Shown here in pieces: positions 1 through 9,332 of a DNA stretch of 64,000 nt. The stretch spans positions 187,248,501-187,312,500 of the forward strand of contig CM075669.1 in NCBI GenBank assembly GCA_037962975.1. The letters run 5' to 3'. A program made the translations under genes and the position numbers. Within the stretch, counting starts at the first letter, position 1, and each line of letters begins with the position of its first letter. The notes beneath the pieces are model-generated. The model was not told the origin of the DNA. It saw only the letters and a program-made list of their open reading frames with translations, and did not search any database. The DNA comes from Clitoria ternatea (Eukaryota > Streptophyta > Magnoliopsida > Fabales > Fabaceae).

Positions 1-600
1 GTAAATCACAATGAATATACTGCATTATATTCAAGGTTTTCTTCAAAAGGTTGATTGGTTGGAATTCGATTAAGTGTCAAAGTAAAAAAAGCAATAAAAC
101 AAAGATAACAAGTAATAAAAGACATTAGGATCAGACTTCCCCATTCTATTCATTCCTGTGAAATCCTATTATATATAGTTAGACATTAAATCAAGTTAAT
201 GTGGCATAAAATTCACTAAACTTAATCCCTTAATGAAAATATTATAAACCCTAACATTAAATCTCAATCCTTTGACAATGAAATGTTGGAATTTGTATTA
301 AGAAAAGACTTTGAAAACCATTAGAATAAACTCTATCCCTAAAAGAATAATCTAATGGGCATTTTATCCCCAAAACCTATTCAGTAAACCAAACACACAC
401 AAATAACATCCACCTAAATAAAAATAAGCATCAGACATAAGGAAAAAAACATTAACATGTTATAAATGCATAAATATACACAAATACTCACTACAAAGTT
501 ATAAACAGAAATGGGTGTATCAAATCCTAACAAAGGAGGGTTTTAGTCACACATAGTCTTGACGACTCCTAAAAGATCAAAATACAAAATGAAAAGAGAA
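1..600. other. AT-rich flank, no gene seen
   Basis: No coding similarity is visible on either strand. The stretch lies downstream of the minus-strand gag-protease remnant D, so it is probably D's 3' untranslated region and perhaps part of its 3' LTR, which would run off the left edge. No TG start or purine tract fixes an LTR boundary. Confidence 0.4.
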
Positions 601-617
601 AAGGGGCAGAAAACTAT

Positions 618-627
618 GTTGCCTCCC
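618..627 (-). other. GGGAGGCAAC motif downstream of D protease
   Basis: Minus strand reads GGGAGGCAAC, about 190 bp after the end of the D protease reading frame. The same motif follows the coding regions of E (17,382-17,393) and J (34,896-34,907), so it is a conserved post-coding element of this lineage. Its function is unknown to me. Confidence 0.7.
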
Positions 628-820
628 AAGAAGCTCTTGCTTTAACATCCCTTAGCTGTGCGGTCCATAGAGGGATCAATTGCCACTCTCAACAGAGATT
701 TCCTCCACTAAACCATCATGAGGCTTTAGACCTTGCCCTTACACAATCCACCTCCTGCAGTTGTACAGTCTTTAAGTTTTCATTCAAGATCATTTTCCTC
801 ACTAGGAAAAGACCATGCCT

Positions 821-1480
821 TTAAGGCCTCAAATTCATAGGCAATGACTTAAACTTTAACTTGGGGACTTGCACCATCTTCCTCCTAAGTGGAATCACTT
901 GTGCCACTTCCACTTTAAAGCATTTCTCACCCTTTATAGCATATGTTAGACCATGGAATGCATTGAAATACAACTCATTTTGTTGATACCTTGAGGTAAC
1001 CCCACCTCTGTCAATGTCCAATGTCAATACTAACTTTGGTAGCCTTATGAAAGGTCTCCTCAAAATGAGAGGGATCTCAGCATCTTCCCTCATATCAAGG
1101 ATCACAAAGTCCATCAGGAATTCCATGGCGCCCACTTCCATCTTTAACTCCTTCACAACCTTACAAGGTTATTTGATTGATCGGTCCTTTAATTAAAGTT
1201 CCATAGTGGTTGGTGATAACTTTGCGCCCTTTATCTTTTGAAAAAACTTTAAGGGAAATAAGTTGACACTTGCCCCTAAATCAAGAAGTGCATTCTTGAT
1301 CTCTAAGCCCCCCAAAGAAATTGGCAAGGTGAAATTTCCTAGATCTGTTGACTTTTCATGAATAGGATCTTTTAGAAGAACTTTACATCCTAGCTCTAGA
1401 GTGGGAGACTTCTTTACAACACACCTATGTTTTTTGTCAAAGTCTTTCATAAAACGAATGTAACTTAGGATGTGATCCAA
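821..1480 (-). pseudogene. retropepsin-like aspartic protease fragment of D
   Basis: Two minus-strand reading-frame pieces together cover a retroviral-type aspartic protease domain, which in the family cuts the Gag-Pol polyprotein. The first (1,480-1,193) has the motif NALLDLGASVNLFP around the catalytic Asp, in the DLGA form seen in E and J too. The second (1,156-821) has the flap-to-C-terminal block DFVILDMREDAEIPLIL followed by RRPF, where E and J have GRPF. A frame break separates the pieces near 1,160-1,190. The usual downstream RT is missing. The domain call is firm; the copy is dead. Confidence 0.8.
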
Positions 1481-1499
1481 AGCCTTAATGAATGGGATA

Positions 1500-2401
1500 A
1501 TAACTTACAAATGACCCAAAATTTTAATAAATATTTTAAATTGATCCTCCTTAGCCTTTTTGGAGGGGCTATAAGGATATATGACAACTTGTTCCTTAAC
1601 ATTTCCACTTCATAATCAAGCAATCTTTTTTCTAATTCCTTTTTTTTATTTTTCTTTTCTCATTTCTTCCTTACTTTTTCCTTTCCACTCATATTTTCAT
1701 TCTTTTCCTCACTATCTTCTTTATATTCTTTTCCTCCCCACTCTTATTCTTTTTCACACTCTTATCCTTTTTTCACACTCTTATTTTTTTCTTATCATCT
1801 TTATTCTCATCTTCCTCAACAATTGCTTTAGGAATATTTCCACTTCTAGTGGCAATGACATTACAATTCTCATTGGGATTAGGCTTTTTTTGAGTAATGG
1901 ATTTTGGATCTTGTTTCCCTATAACTTACTTGACTTGTTGGCCAACTTAAATCTTTAAGTTCTTAATAGAGTCATTAGTGTTTTTTTATTGGTCATCACT
2001 CGACCCATGAATTAGGTGAACATATCCTTCAATCCTGTGATCTTGTCAGGTTATTGTTGTTGTTAAGCTTGTTGTTGTTATTGGTATTAAGGTGATGGTG
2101 TGTTTGATGTGTCAACTCTTTGATTATACCTTTGATCTTGGTTGTTTCCCGTACAACATTGTTGAAAGTTAAAGTTGTTGAAATGGTAGCCACCCTCAAG
2201 GTTTTCATGGCCCTCCATGTAATTCACTTACTCCGGGGACATATCTTCATGCACACTAAAATGATTAGAGTAGTTTCCTACGTAGATATGCATTGCATCA
2301 CATCAGAGAGGGATGAAACTTGAGCCACTTGAAGATTAGCCATCTGCTTGTTTAGGGCATTCATTTGTAGGATAAAATATTATTTTAAGCAAGTATGGTA
2401 T
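1500..2401 (-). pseudogene. gag C-terminal region and charged spacer of D
   Basis: The minus strand between 2,220 and 2,090 reads as a Gly/Asn/Gln-rich gag tail with the stretch GGYHFNNFNFQQ. Upstream, at about 2,370-2,300, it reads KQMANLQVAQVSS, matching the J gag segment KQLEKLQIAQVTS. From 2,040 to 1,500 the strand is purine-rich and would encode Lys/Glu-rich sequence like the J spacer at 34,140-34,210. Frames are interrupted by stops. The coding sequence continues across B1 into 9,749-9,667. This is nucleocapsid/linker sequence of Gag, not a host gene. Confidence 0.65.
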
Positions 2402-2439
2402 TGTGAACACCTCTTTCAGTCCGACACAAGTGGAAAGCA

Positions 2440-4006
2440 ATCTCGGAGAAAGGACTGAGCTTCAATTTTAACTAACCTTTTGGCTATAATATTTCTGAAT
2501 AAAAAAATGGGTATTTCCGAGTGAAAATGGCTATTTCCGAGTGACAAATGGATATTTCCGAGTGAAAATGGCTATTTTCGAGTGGGATATCTGAGTCATC
2601 TGTTTCCGAGTGAAATTTCCGGGTGGGATATCTCCGAATGACAATTTTTCGAGTGGCTCCAAGTGTGGGATATATTTCCGAACGAGAAAAGGCTCTGGAT
2701 AGTCATTTCCGAGTGTTTGGCTACCGAGAGATGTACATTTCCGAGTGGAATGCCTCCTAGTGAGTCATTTCCGAGTGGAACGCCTCTGATTGGGTCATTT
2801 CCGAGTGGTTTGCTACTGAGAGATGTGTTTTCGAGCAAAACAAAGCGAATAGAAGGTCTGAGTGAAATTTTTGAGTAAAAAGAACTTCTAATTACGAATG
2901 GGAGTTCTTGGAGGAAAGGCTGAGAGAAATGCCTCGGAACAATGAGAGGCCGGTTTCAAAAGAAATACCTCTCAGGCTAGGACATTAGAGGAAAGAATCC
3001 CCAAGTGAATAGGTCCGAATGGGTTAATTCCTGATTAAGGCAATTCTGAGAGAAAGGCAATTGACTTTCGAGTGGTTTATTGTCAAGACATGTATTTCAA
3101 TCGTCATCAAGTTCCAAATTCTGATTGAAACCATTCCAAGCCCGACTCCTGAATGAATACATCCGAGTGGGTTGGTTTTCGATTGAAGAACCCTTCTGAT
3201 TGAAAAGAAGGTCAGTTTCTGAGTGAATGCATTGAGTGGTCAGGTTGTGCATCCCGAGTTGAGTTTAGAGTTTCATTCTGAGTTAAGAAACAAGGATGAC
3301 TCCCGATTGTAAATCCTAGTGGGTTGATGCATCCAATTGAATCATTTCCGAGCCATGTATCCGACCAAAGAAATGATGTATTTCCGAGTGAAATTTACTT
3401 CACGATTGAATTGGTCTTAAGACAAAGGAAGAATGATGCTAACCTGTCGGCCAGGGGTATAGCCGAATATACTATTTCTGAGATGTCGACTGAATCAAGT
3501 AGAAGGGCCGAATGAATGCTTCAAACAGAAGCAGTGCCGAGCAAAACCCTTCCAATTGAAGCAACTCCGATTGAGTACTTCAAACCATGATATTATCAAG
3601 AAAATTCGAGTAAAGGTTTCTCCGAGTCGTTCATTTCCAGAGCAAATCCAGGTGAAATTCCAGAGCAAATCCAAGTGAAAGAAGATGTCTCGCTTGAGCG
3701 GGTCTTTCTCCGCTTGAGCGAGATTATCACAAAATGTGTTCCTTCAACAAACGCTTAAGCGAGAAACTCTCGCTCAAGCGGAGTGAAGAGAAAATTTAGC
3801 ATCAGGGGTCTTCACGCTAAACACCGACTCCTCAACTCAGCACCGAGTGAGTCCTTTCACTCAATTTATGAGCCATTTTTACCCATTTCTGAGCGGCCCT
3901 TTCACCCCTTTTTGAGTCATATTTCACCCATTTCTGAGCCCCTTTCCACTCAATTTTCGAGCCATTTTTAGCCATTTCCGAGCCATTTGTTTACACAATT
4001 CTGAGT
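2440..4006 (+). repeat. CCGAGTG microrepeat array, first part (B1 U3)
   Basis: Dozens of variants of TTTCCGAGTGRAA occur at irregular spacing of about 15-60 bp. The consensus is quasi-palindromic (TTTC/GAAA or TTCC/GGAA arms around the centre). Many copies show one-base decay such as CTGAGTG or CCGATTG. The array is interrupted by C1 and resumes at 7,355. It lies upstream of the TATA box, in the U3 position. Confidence 0.8.
3689..3780. repeat. two paired CGCTTAAGCG hairpins in B1
   Basis: First hairpin 3,689-3,722: CTCGCTTGAGCGG pairs with CCGCTTGAGCGAG across an 8-nt loop, mismatched only at the self-complementary centre. Second 3,752-3,780: CGCTTAAGCGAG pairs with CTCGCTCAAGCG across 5 nt with one mismatch. 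The motif is the one found in elements E, C1 and C3. Confidence 0.75.
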
Positions 4007-5049
4007 TGTAACATCCTGATTTAATAATTAATTGCCGAATAAAAATAAATCATTGAAATAATAATTGCAAGGTGGGAAAATTATTTATTAATTATAATTA
4101 ACTTAATTAACTCAACTTAAGAAATAATGACTCGTTAAGAGTGGTTAATTAATAATTGCTGGCTGATTGTGATTGGTGTACTGCTTCACACTTTCCCACC
4201 CCACTCTTCCTTTCTCTCTCTCTGTGCATGCATATATGGGTACACTATCACTCATTCTTCCCCTTCAGACTTCTCTTCCTTCTGTTTTCTCTCCTTTCTT
4301 CTTCGCTCTTCACTCCCCTTCTCTTCTTCTTTCTTCTCTGCTCGTTGTTTTCGTGAGTCCGCAACAATGGTGGCTGAGGATCGGAGTCCTCCTCCCTTAC
4401 TCAACGAGCCAGTGAGGGTGAGGGTGTGTATTCCCTCTACATGCAACCTGTCTCCTTCCTTGTTCCTTCATTCCTTCATCGGCTTCCCTCCTTCTTCCTC
4501 TCCTTGCTCGAAGCTGCCAAGTCTCAGTGGAGATCTGCGCTTCGAGGAGCTTCAAGGTGGTTGGAGTGTTCACAACATTGTGATGGAGCCATTCCAGGGA
4601 GCGAGCCGAGAGCTGGGCGTCTTGGGCCTCCCCTGCTCTTGCATGTAGATGTGCTAAGAGTGACTCAGTGTTCCTCTAGAACTGAGCGTCGTGTTGACCG
4701 ACTGAAAGCTTCAGTCCAGGTAGGGGGGTATCTTCTATCTTAAATGCATGGGTTATGAACGGGTTAGGGTGTCAATGGTTTGCTGACTTTATGTCCGATT
4801 CTATGTCTGCTTGCATGGTGAGTATATGATACCGAATGCATGGTGACTTGGTGTGGAGTAATGTATGTTTGATTCCGTATGCGAAATGCATGTTAATAGC
4901 CTTGAGAATATTGCATGATTATATAAAATGAATGTGTTACAGTGCAGTTGATGATTACTGTGTGGTTTATGGGATGTGCAAGTTACTGTGAGCTTGAAAT
5001 GCTGACTGCATATGTGTGGATGTGAAATTAGTAAATCTGACAGTGTCCA

Positions 5050-5231
5050 ATACCGACTGCATGAGATGCATGTGCTGTTGAGTTTTGGTGATGTGCTATA
5101 CCGATTGCATGAGATACATGTACTGTTGGGTTTTGGTGATGTGCTATACCGATTGCATGAGATGCATGTGTTGTTGAGTTCTGTTAATGCCTGGTACGGA
5201 TTGCATGAGATGCATGTATGGCTGTGTATAT
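5050..5231 (+). repeat. 48-bp tandem repeat, about 3.7 copies
   Basis: Units begin at 5,050, 5,098 and 5,146 with ATACCGAYTGCATGAGAT, and a fourth, partial unit begins near 5,195. Each contains the inverted repeat GCATGAGATGC. Copies differ at a few positions. Confidence 0.85.
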
Positions 5232-5264
5232 GAACTCTGTGTTGTGTGATGAATCCGCGTGTGG

Positions 5265-5532
5265 CGCATGGGATGCGTTTGTGCTGGGAGCACGTAGTGT
5301 GGGACACTACCATCGGTTATTAAAGCGTGGGACGCTATGAAATCCTTGAGTGGGACTCAAGGTAGCCCTTGAGTGGGACTCGGGCTGCCTGTGAACACCT
5401 CCGTTGGCGCTGAGAGCGTTGGTGTCACCTGTGGGCAAACGGTTGGGTACTTGTAAAATGGCCAAGCAGCTGGGAGCTGATTTGATAGCTGAGAGCTATG
5501 TATAAAAAGGCTGAGAGCCTACGTTGCAACGT
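5265..5532. repeat. array of ten mini-hairpins with T-GRG-A centres
   Basis: Ten consecutive short inverted repeats have different stems but the same centre, T-GGG-A or T-GAG-A. Stems and positions: CGCAT 5,265-5,277; GTGCT 5,281-5,293; GTAGTGT 5,294-5,310; AGCGT 5,324-5,336; CCTTGAGT 5,344-5,362; AGCCC(tt)GAGT 5,364-5,386; CGCT 5,408-5,418; CAGCT 5,467-5,479; ATAGCT 5,485-5,499; AGGCT 5,508-5,520. All stems pair perfectly except for the TT bulge in the sixth. The block ends in the 12-bp palindrome ACGTTGCAACGT (5,521-5,532). A TATAAAAA string (5,501-5,508) lies between the last two hairpins. Confidence 0.9.
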
Positions 5533-5540
5533 CTAAACCG

Positions 5541-6060
5541 ATACACACGAATGCGGAACCGAGTGAAATACTACGTGCCTATTAACTGTTGATATTGTTT
5601 GGAATTGGTTATGCATGCGAAGGTGTTAAATAGATGATGAATGTTTATAACCGAGTGAAATACTCTGTGTGTATTAACTGGTTGATATTGTTTGGAATTG
5701 ATTATGCATGTGATGATGTTAATGAAAGGATGAATGTGTATAACCGAGTGAATACTCTGTGTATATGTATTGCTGATGCTGACTGGAATTTGATTATGCG
5801 TGTGATGATGTTAAGGAGATGATGAATGGATATAACCGAGAGAGTATTCTGTGTGTATACGCAGTTGATGCTGATTGAAGTTTGCTCCATGAATATATGT
5901 TAATGTTATTGAAATATTATGTGTATATAGCCGAGTGAGAACTGTTAGATTCTGATCAAAAAATGTTGAATATGTGCATTCTGATTCGTTGGTATTATCA
6001 TGTTGCTGATTGTTGTTATATTAATGTTATTGGCTGTATATGTGCACCTGGCCGAGTGGT
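5541..6060 (+). repeat. about 93-bp tandem repeat, four to six copies
   Basis: The anchor CCGAG recurs at 5,559, 5,651, 5,744, 5,836, 5,931 and 6,053, with shared flanks such as TATAACCGAGTGAATACTCTG and GATTATGCATGTGATGATG in the central copies. Outer copies are more diverged. Confidence 0.8.
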
Positions 6061-6639
6061 GACTGATGAATTCCGATCGGTAAGAGTCTGATGTGTGTCC
6101 TGGTTGATTGGTATTGCTTTGACTTTAATCGTTGCCATGTATGATTGAGTGTATATAAATACTGTTGTATAATTGTGGGATAACCCGAGTCAGTATCTAT
6201 CATTTAATATCTAAGATGCTCACCCCTACACCATTTTTCAGTGCGTGCAGGTCTTGCTCGGAAATGATAATAGGGTCTCAAGTCCGAGTGTAGTGCACTC
6301 CGACTGTTGAGTACTTGTATTGTATTATTATGTTCTGTCCGTGTAGCCTTGGCCGACTCTCATGTAAAATGACGATTAAATATATTCATTTATAAAGATA
6401 GAATAGTCATGGTGTCCCTTGTATGGTATCGTAAGTATTGGTAAATGTATAATATCAAGATAATGGGTATTCCGAGTATATGGTTACATGTTTATGGGTC
6501 GGTAGATTGGAATTGTGGGTATATCTATGTTTCTGGGAACATATATTCGTACATATGTACTCTATGTTGATTTGATGCGTCTTCCGACTGGAATATGTTG
6601 TTAAATGATTCGAAGGTTGTTGATGAATGAATTGTGCTG

Positions 6640-7140
6640 AGTTGATGATTCCGAGCGAGACTATAGTATTTGGGTATTTCCGAATGAATATGCTGAGTAA
6701 TCCCGAGTGAAAAATATAGGTAAACCTGAGTGAGGTAGAGTTCGTATTTCCGAGTGAAAACCTCTAGGGATCCTCTTCTGAGAGAGGAGTTAGTGTAGTG
6801 GTTTAAAATGGAATGGGTTCTGAGTGTAAGATGTTTATAATCCGAGTGAATGATGTGAAATCCGAGTGAGTGAGGATCTGTAGACCGAGTGGTTTATACT
6901 TGTGACCTATATGAATAAAATGAGGAGTTGCGAGGACCCCCGAGTGAAGTACGAGCGTGATGATTTACCGGGTGAACCTATGTCCCAAATCCGAGTGAGA
7001 AATTACCTTGTACCTGTGTCCGCCCCAGCTAATTAGACTTAGCTCTAGCGAGTGTGTGTTGGGAAGGCTTTCGTGTTGGCATCGCTTAAGCGAATCGTGC
7101 CTCGCCCGAGCGACTAGAGCTGTTTCGCCCAGGCGCTGAT
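6640..7140 (+). repeat. CCGAGTG and CGCTTAAGCG motifs near the C1 end
   Basis: From 6,640 to 6,990 CCGAGTG variants recur in the same style as in B1. At 7,085-7,140 there follow TCGCTTAAGCGA (a perfect 12-bp palindrome) and the related CGCCCGAGCGA and CGCCCAGGCG. The same order, CCGAGTG then CGCTTAAGCG-like motifs, links C1 to the arrays of other families. Confidence 0.7.
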
Positions 7141-7354
7141 GTATTTCGCTGAACTGATTGGACCGGTTTAAGCTGCTGTGCTCCGCTGATTACCGACAGC
7201 CTTGTTGCTCTCGCTGATTGCTTTACGTATGAATATTCTTTTATCTCCCTTGCCTTCCTCTTCTTTCTATGCCGACTGTCCAGTGGCTGTTTTTGTGGAA
7301 AAAAATTTTTTCCCTGTTTTTAGGTTTATTACTTATTAAAATTAGGGTGTTACA

Positions 7355-7720
7355 CGAGTCACCCTTCTCAGTTAATTCCGAGCCATTTTCACCCAATTCC
7401 GAGTCAGCATTATTACCCATTTCCAAGTCACTTTCCACCCATTTCCGAGCCATCTTTTCAGCCATCTCCGGGTCACCTTTCAACCATTTCCGAGCCATCT
7501 CTTCAGTCATTTCCGATTGAATGTTTCAACCAGAATTGTTTTGCTCGTCCAACAAAGCAATACCGAGCAAAGCTTTCACTCGGTTTCTGTATAAACAACA
7601 CATTTTTCCACTCGGTCTTGTGCTTAAAAGGAACCTTTTCCACTCGGATTATTTCCCACTATGGGTGTATACCGACTGAGGTACTAAATCCGAGTCAGAA
7701 GCAGAAAACCGACCCCTACT
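7355..7720 (+). repeat. CCGAGTG array of B1, second part
   Basis: Continuation of the B1 array after C1. Copies appear in both orientations: CCGAG(C/T)CA to 7,500, then CACTCGG at 7,575-7,640. The segment 7,560-7,720 matches 59,600-59,720 of LTR G in reverse complement. Confidence 0.75.
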
Positions 7721-7907
7721 CCCCCTGTTCGCCCGTGCTGACTTGGATTCCACCACCAAGTGGATCCAGGAATCCTGAGGGTGGCAGACAGGGGCGGAAG
7801 TAGAGAAATTAAAAATCTCCACCAGCCGCTGTCCCCCACTACCAGGCTGCCTCCACTCAGAGTGGAAGCCTGAGCTGGCCTAGCACTCAGCCCATGTCTT
7901 CAACCCC

Positions 7908-7914
7908 TATAAAT
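7908..7914 (+). promoter_or_regulatory. candidate TATA box of LTR B1
   Basis: TATAAAT in the context CAACCCCTATAAATGCCC. It lies after the CCGAGTG array and before the CACCGTCC-rich leader. LTR G has a matching box at the same relative place. The position of the transcription start is inferred. Confidence 0.5.
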
Positions 7915-8029
7915 GCCCTAGCTGAAGAGGCTAAGGGGGTTGGACTGGCTCCCTACAAGAAAACTCTGCCTCCTGAGTTCTCCTTCTCCTCTCTCCCATA
8001 CCAACCATTACTTCACTCGGTACAGCACC

Positions 8030-8500
8030 ATATTGTTCTTCCTTCTCCCACACCCCCGTCTTCTCTCTCCCTACACCGTACAGCCCTTCTCTCATCTCCA
8101 CACCGTCCTCCTACCCATCAACCTCGTCTTCTCCTAAACTCCACAATATCCACCTCCTAAATCCACACCACACCGTCCCTTCCTCCTTTAAATCCACTCC
8201 ATCCGACCTCTCCTAAACCCGTACAGCCCCTCACTCCTTACCCACACCATCCGACCTCCTTCTCCTCACCCAAAAACCACACCGTCCTTCTCCTTAAACC
8301 TCAAACCTGACCTGCTCTTCAACTTTCCAGCACCGACCCTCACCTTATCCCACACCAACCGACCTTCTCTTCCTCAAACCAGTACCATACAGCCCCCTCT
8401 AACTCACACCGTCCTCCATTTTCCATAATAACAATCCCTCAAATCCTTATCACACCGGTCCCACTCTCCTCTTAACTCCAACACCGTCTCTCTCCATCAC
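8030..8500 (+). repeat. CACCGTCC-rich low-complexity leader of B1
   Basis: C/T-rich sequence in which CACACCGTCC, GTACAGCCC and CACACCATCCGACC recur every 20-40 bp. The reverse complement, GGACGGTGTTGG, is repeated in LTRs F (20,980-21,330) and G (58,440-59,200). Short open frames here are compositional. Confidence 0.75.
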
Positions 8501-9110
8501 TCCGTCTCCCAACTTTCACTCGGTATTTTTATTTTTTACTCAGTATTTTCTATTTTTTACTCAGTTTTTCCATTTTTACTCGGTTTTCCCTTTTTCTCAC
8601 TCGGTTTTCTCTTCTCTCACTCAGTTTTCCCTCTCTTTTCCGAATTTACTATTTCTCTTTCTCTCTTGTAGCTTCTGCTACCCTACATCCTTTGCTTCAT
8701 AGTTTTTTTTTAAAAAAATAATAAAGGGAAATGGATGTTTCATGTGTTTTCTTTCAAATCTAAGTAAAATCAAAAATCAAAAAAAAGAAAAAAATCATTT
8801 TTAGTCAGTGTCGTACGGAAAATACTTCCATCTATACAACCTCTATAGGATCCGTACACGTGCGAAGAACTTCGTCTTACATGGGTTCACCACCAAAATG
8901 ATACCCACCAATATTTTCCCAATCTTTTCCTAAAAGAAAAAACACTCAGAACTACGTAACCCTGATTTCTTGATAATTCAAGAATACGTAGGAGCGGGAC
9001 TCAACTCCTGTCGGGCCCATCTTTCTTATTTCTTTTTGCTATTTTATTTCTTTGCTTTCGCATTTCTTTCATAAGTGTTCTTTTTTTGTCGCTTCCGTGA
9101 AAATCAATTT

Positions 9111-9332
9111 AGACGTGACGTCTTGTTGATTTCCCCCTAGTTTTTGTTCAAGCCTTGCCACAATTCATAGGGAAGAGATACTTAGGACGAGACGTCCCGC
9201 TTATCTTTTTCCTATCCCTGTCCCTTTTTTATCCGAGGATGTCTAATTTAGGCGTGACGTCTTATTAGCATTCTCTTCCCCTCTCTGTCTCATATCGAAG
9301 TCGAGTTTAATTCGGATGAAATGTCCTGTTGA
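9111..9332 (+). promoter_or_regulatory. four TGACGTC-type repeats near the B1 end
   Basis: Four related near-palindromic units occur at 9,111 (AGACGTGACGTCTTGTTGA), 9,185 (GGACGAGACGTCCCGCTTA), 9,250 (AGGCGTGACGTCTTATTAG) and 9,314 (GGATGAAATGTCCTGTTGA), spaced 74, 65 and 64 bp. LTR G has a single unit near 58,040. TGACG is the core recognised by plant TGA-type bZIP factors. Binding is untested, and the array lies downstream of the TATA box. Confidence 0.6.

Larger units (their letters stand above)
4007..7354 (+). mobile_element. solo LTR C1 (TGTAACATCC...GGGTGTTACA)
   Basis: A 3,348-bp unit with ends TGTAACATCC and GGGTGTTACA, which are near-inverted repeats. It is flanked by TGAGT (4,002-4,006) and CGAGT (7,355-7,359), a 5-bp duplication differing by one C-to-T type change. 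Removing it restores a continuous CCGAGTG array in B1. Related copies start at 46,579 (C3) and 51,938 (C2). It has pyrimidine-rich sequence at 4,200-4,350, three kinds of internal repeats and no convincing protein. LTR status is inferred from TG...CA ends, duplication size and repeated occurrence. A non-LTR class is possible but less likely. The plus orientation is assumed. Confidence 0.75.

Noticed and set aside
4169..4648. A 159-codon plus-strand ORF that looks like a small gene
   Set aside because: It lies in the pyrimidine-rich leader of LTR C1, consists of Ser/Phe/Leu-rich low-complexity sequence, overlaps open frames in other phases and has no recognisable domain.
4801..5313. 170-codon minus-strand Cys/Ser/Asn-rich ORF
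   Set aside because: It arises from the 48-bp tandem repeat (a multiple of three) in C1. The repeated CISCNRYSTSP unit is a by-product.
5265..5532. Possible CRISPR array or tRNA cluster from many short palindromes
   Set aside because: The stems are all different, there is no constant repeat of 23-40 bp and no spacer pattern, and the context is a plant LTR.
4007..7354. C1 as a TIR DNA transposon because its ends are inverted (TGTAACATCC/GGGTGTTACA)
   Set aside because: The inverted match is short and fits TG...CA LTR ends. The 5-bp duplication and repeated long copies fit a solo LTR better, although this is not fully excluded.
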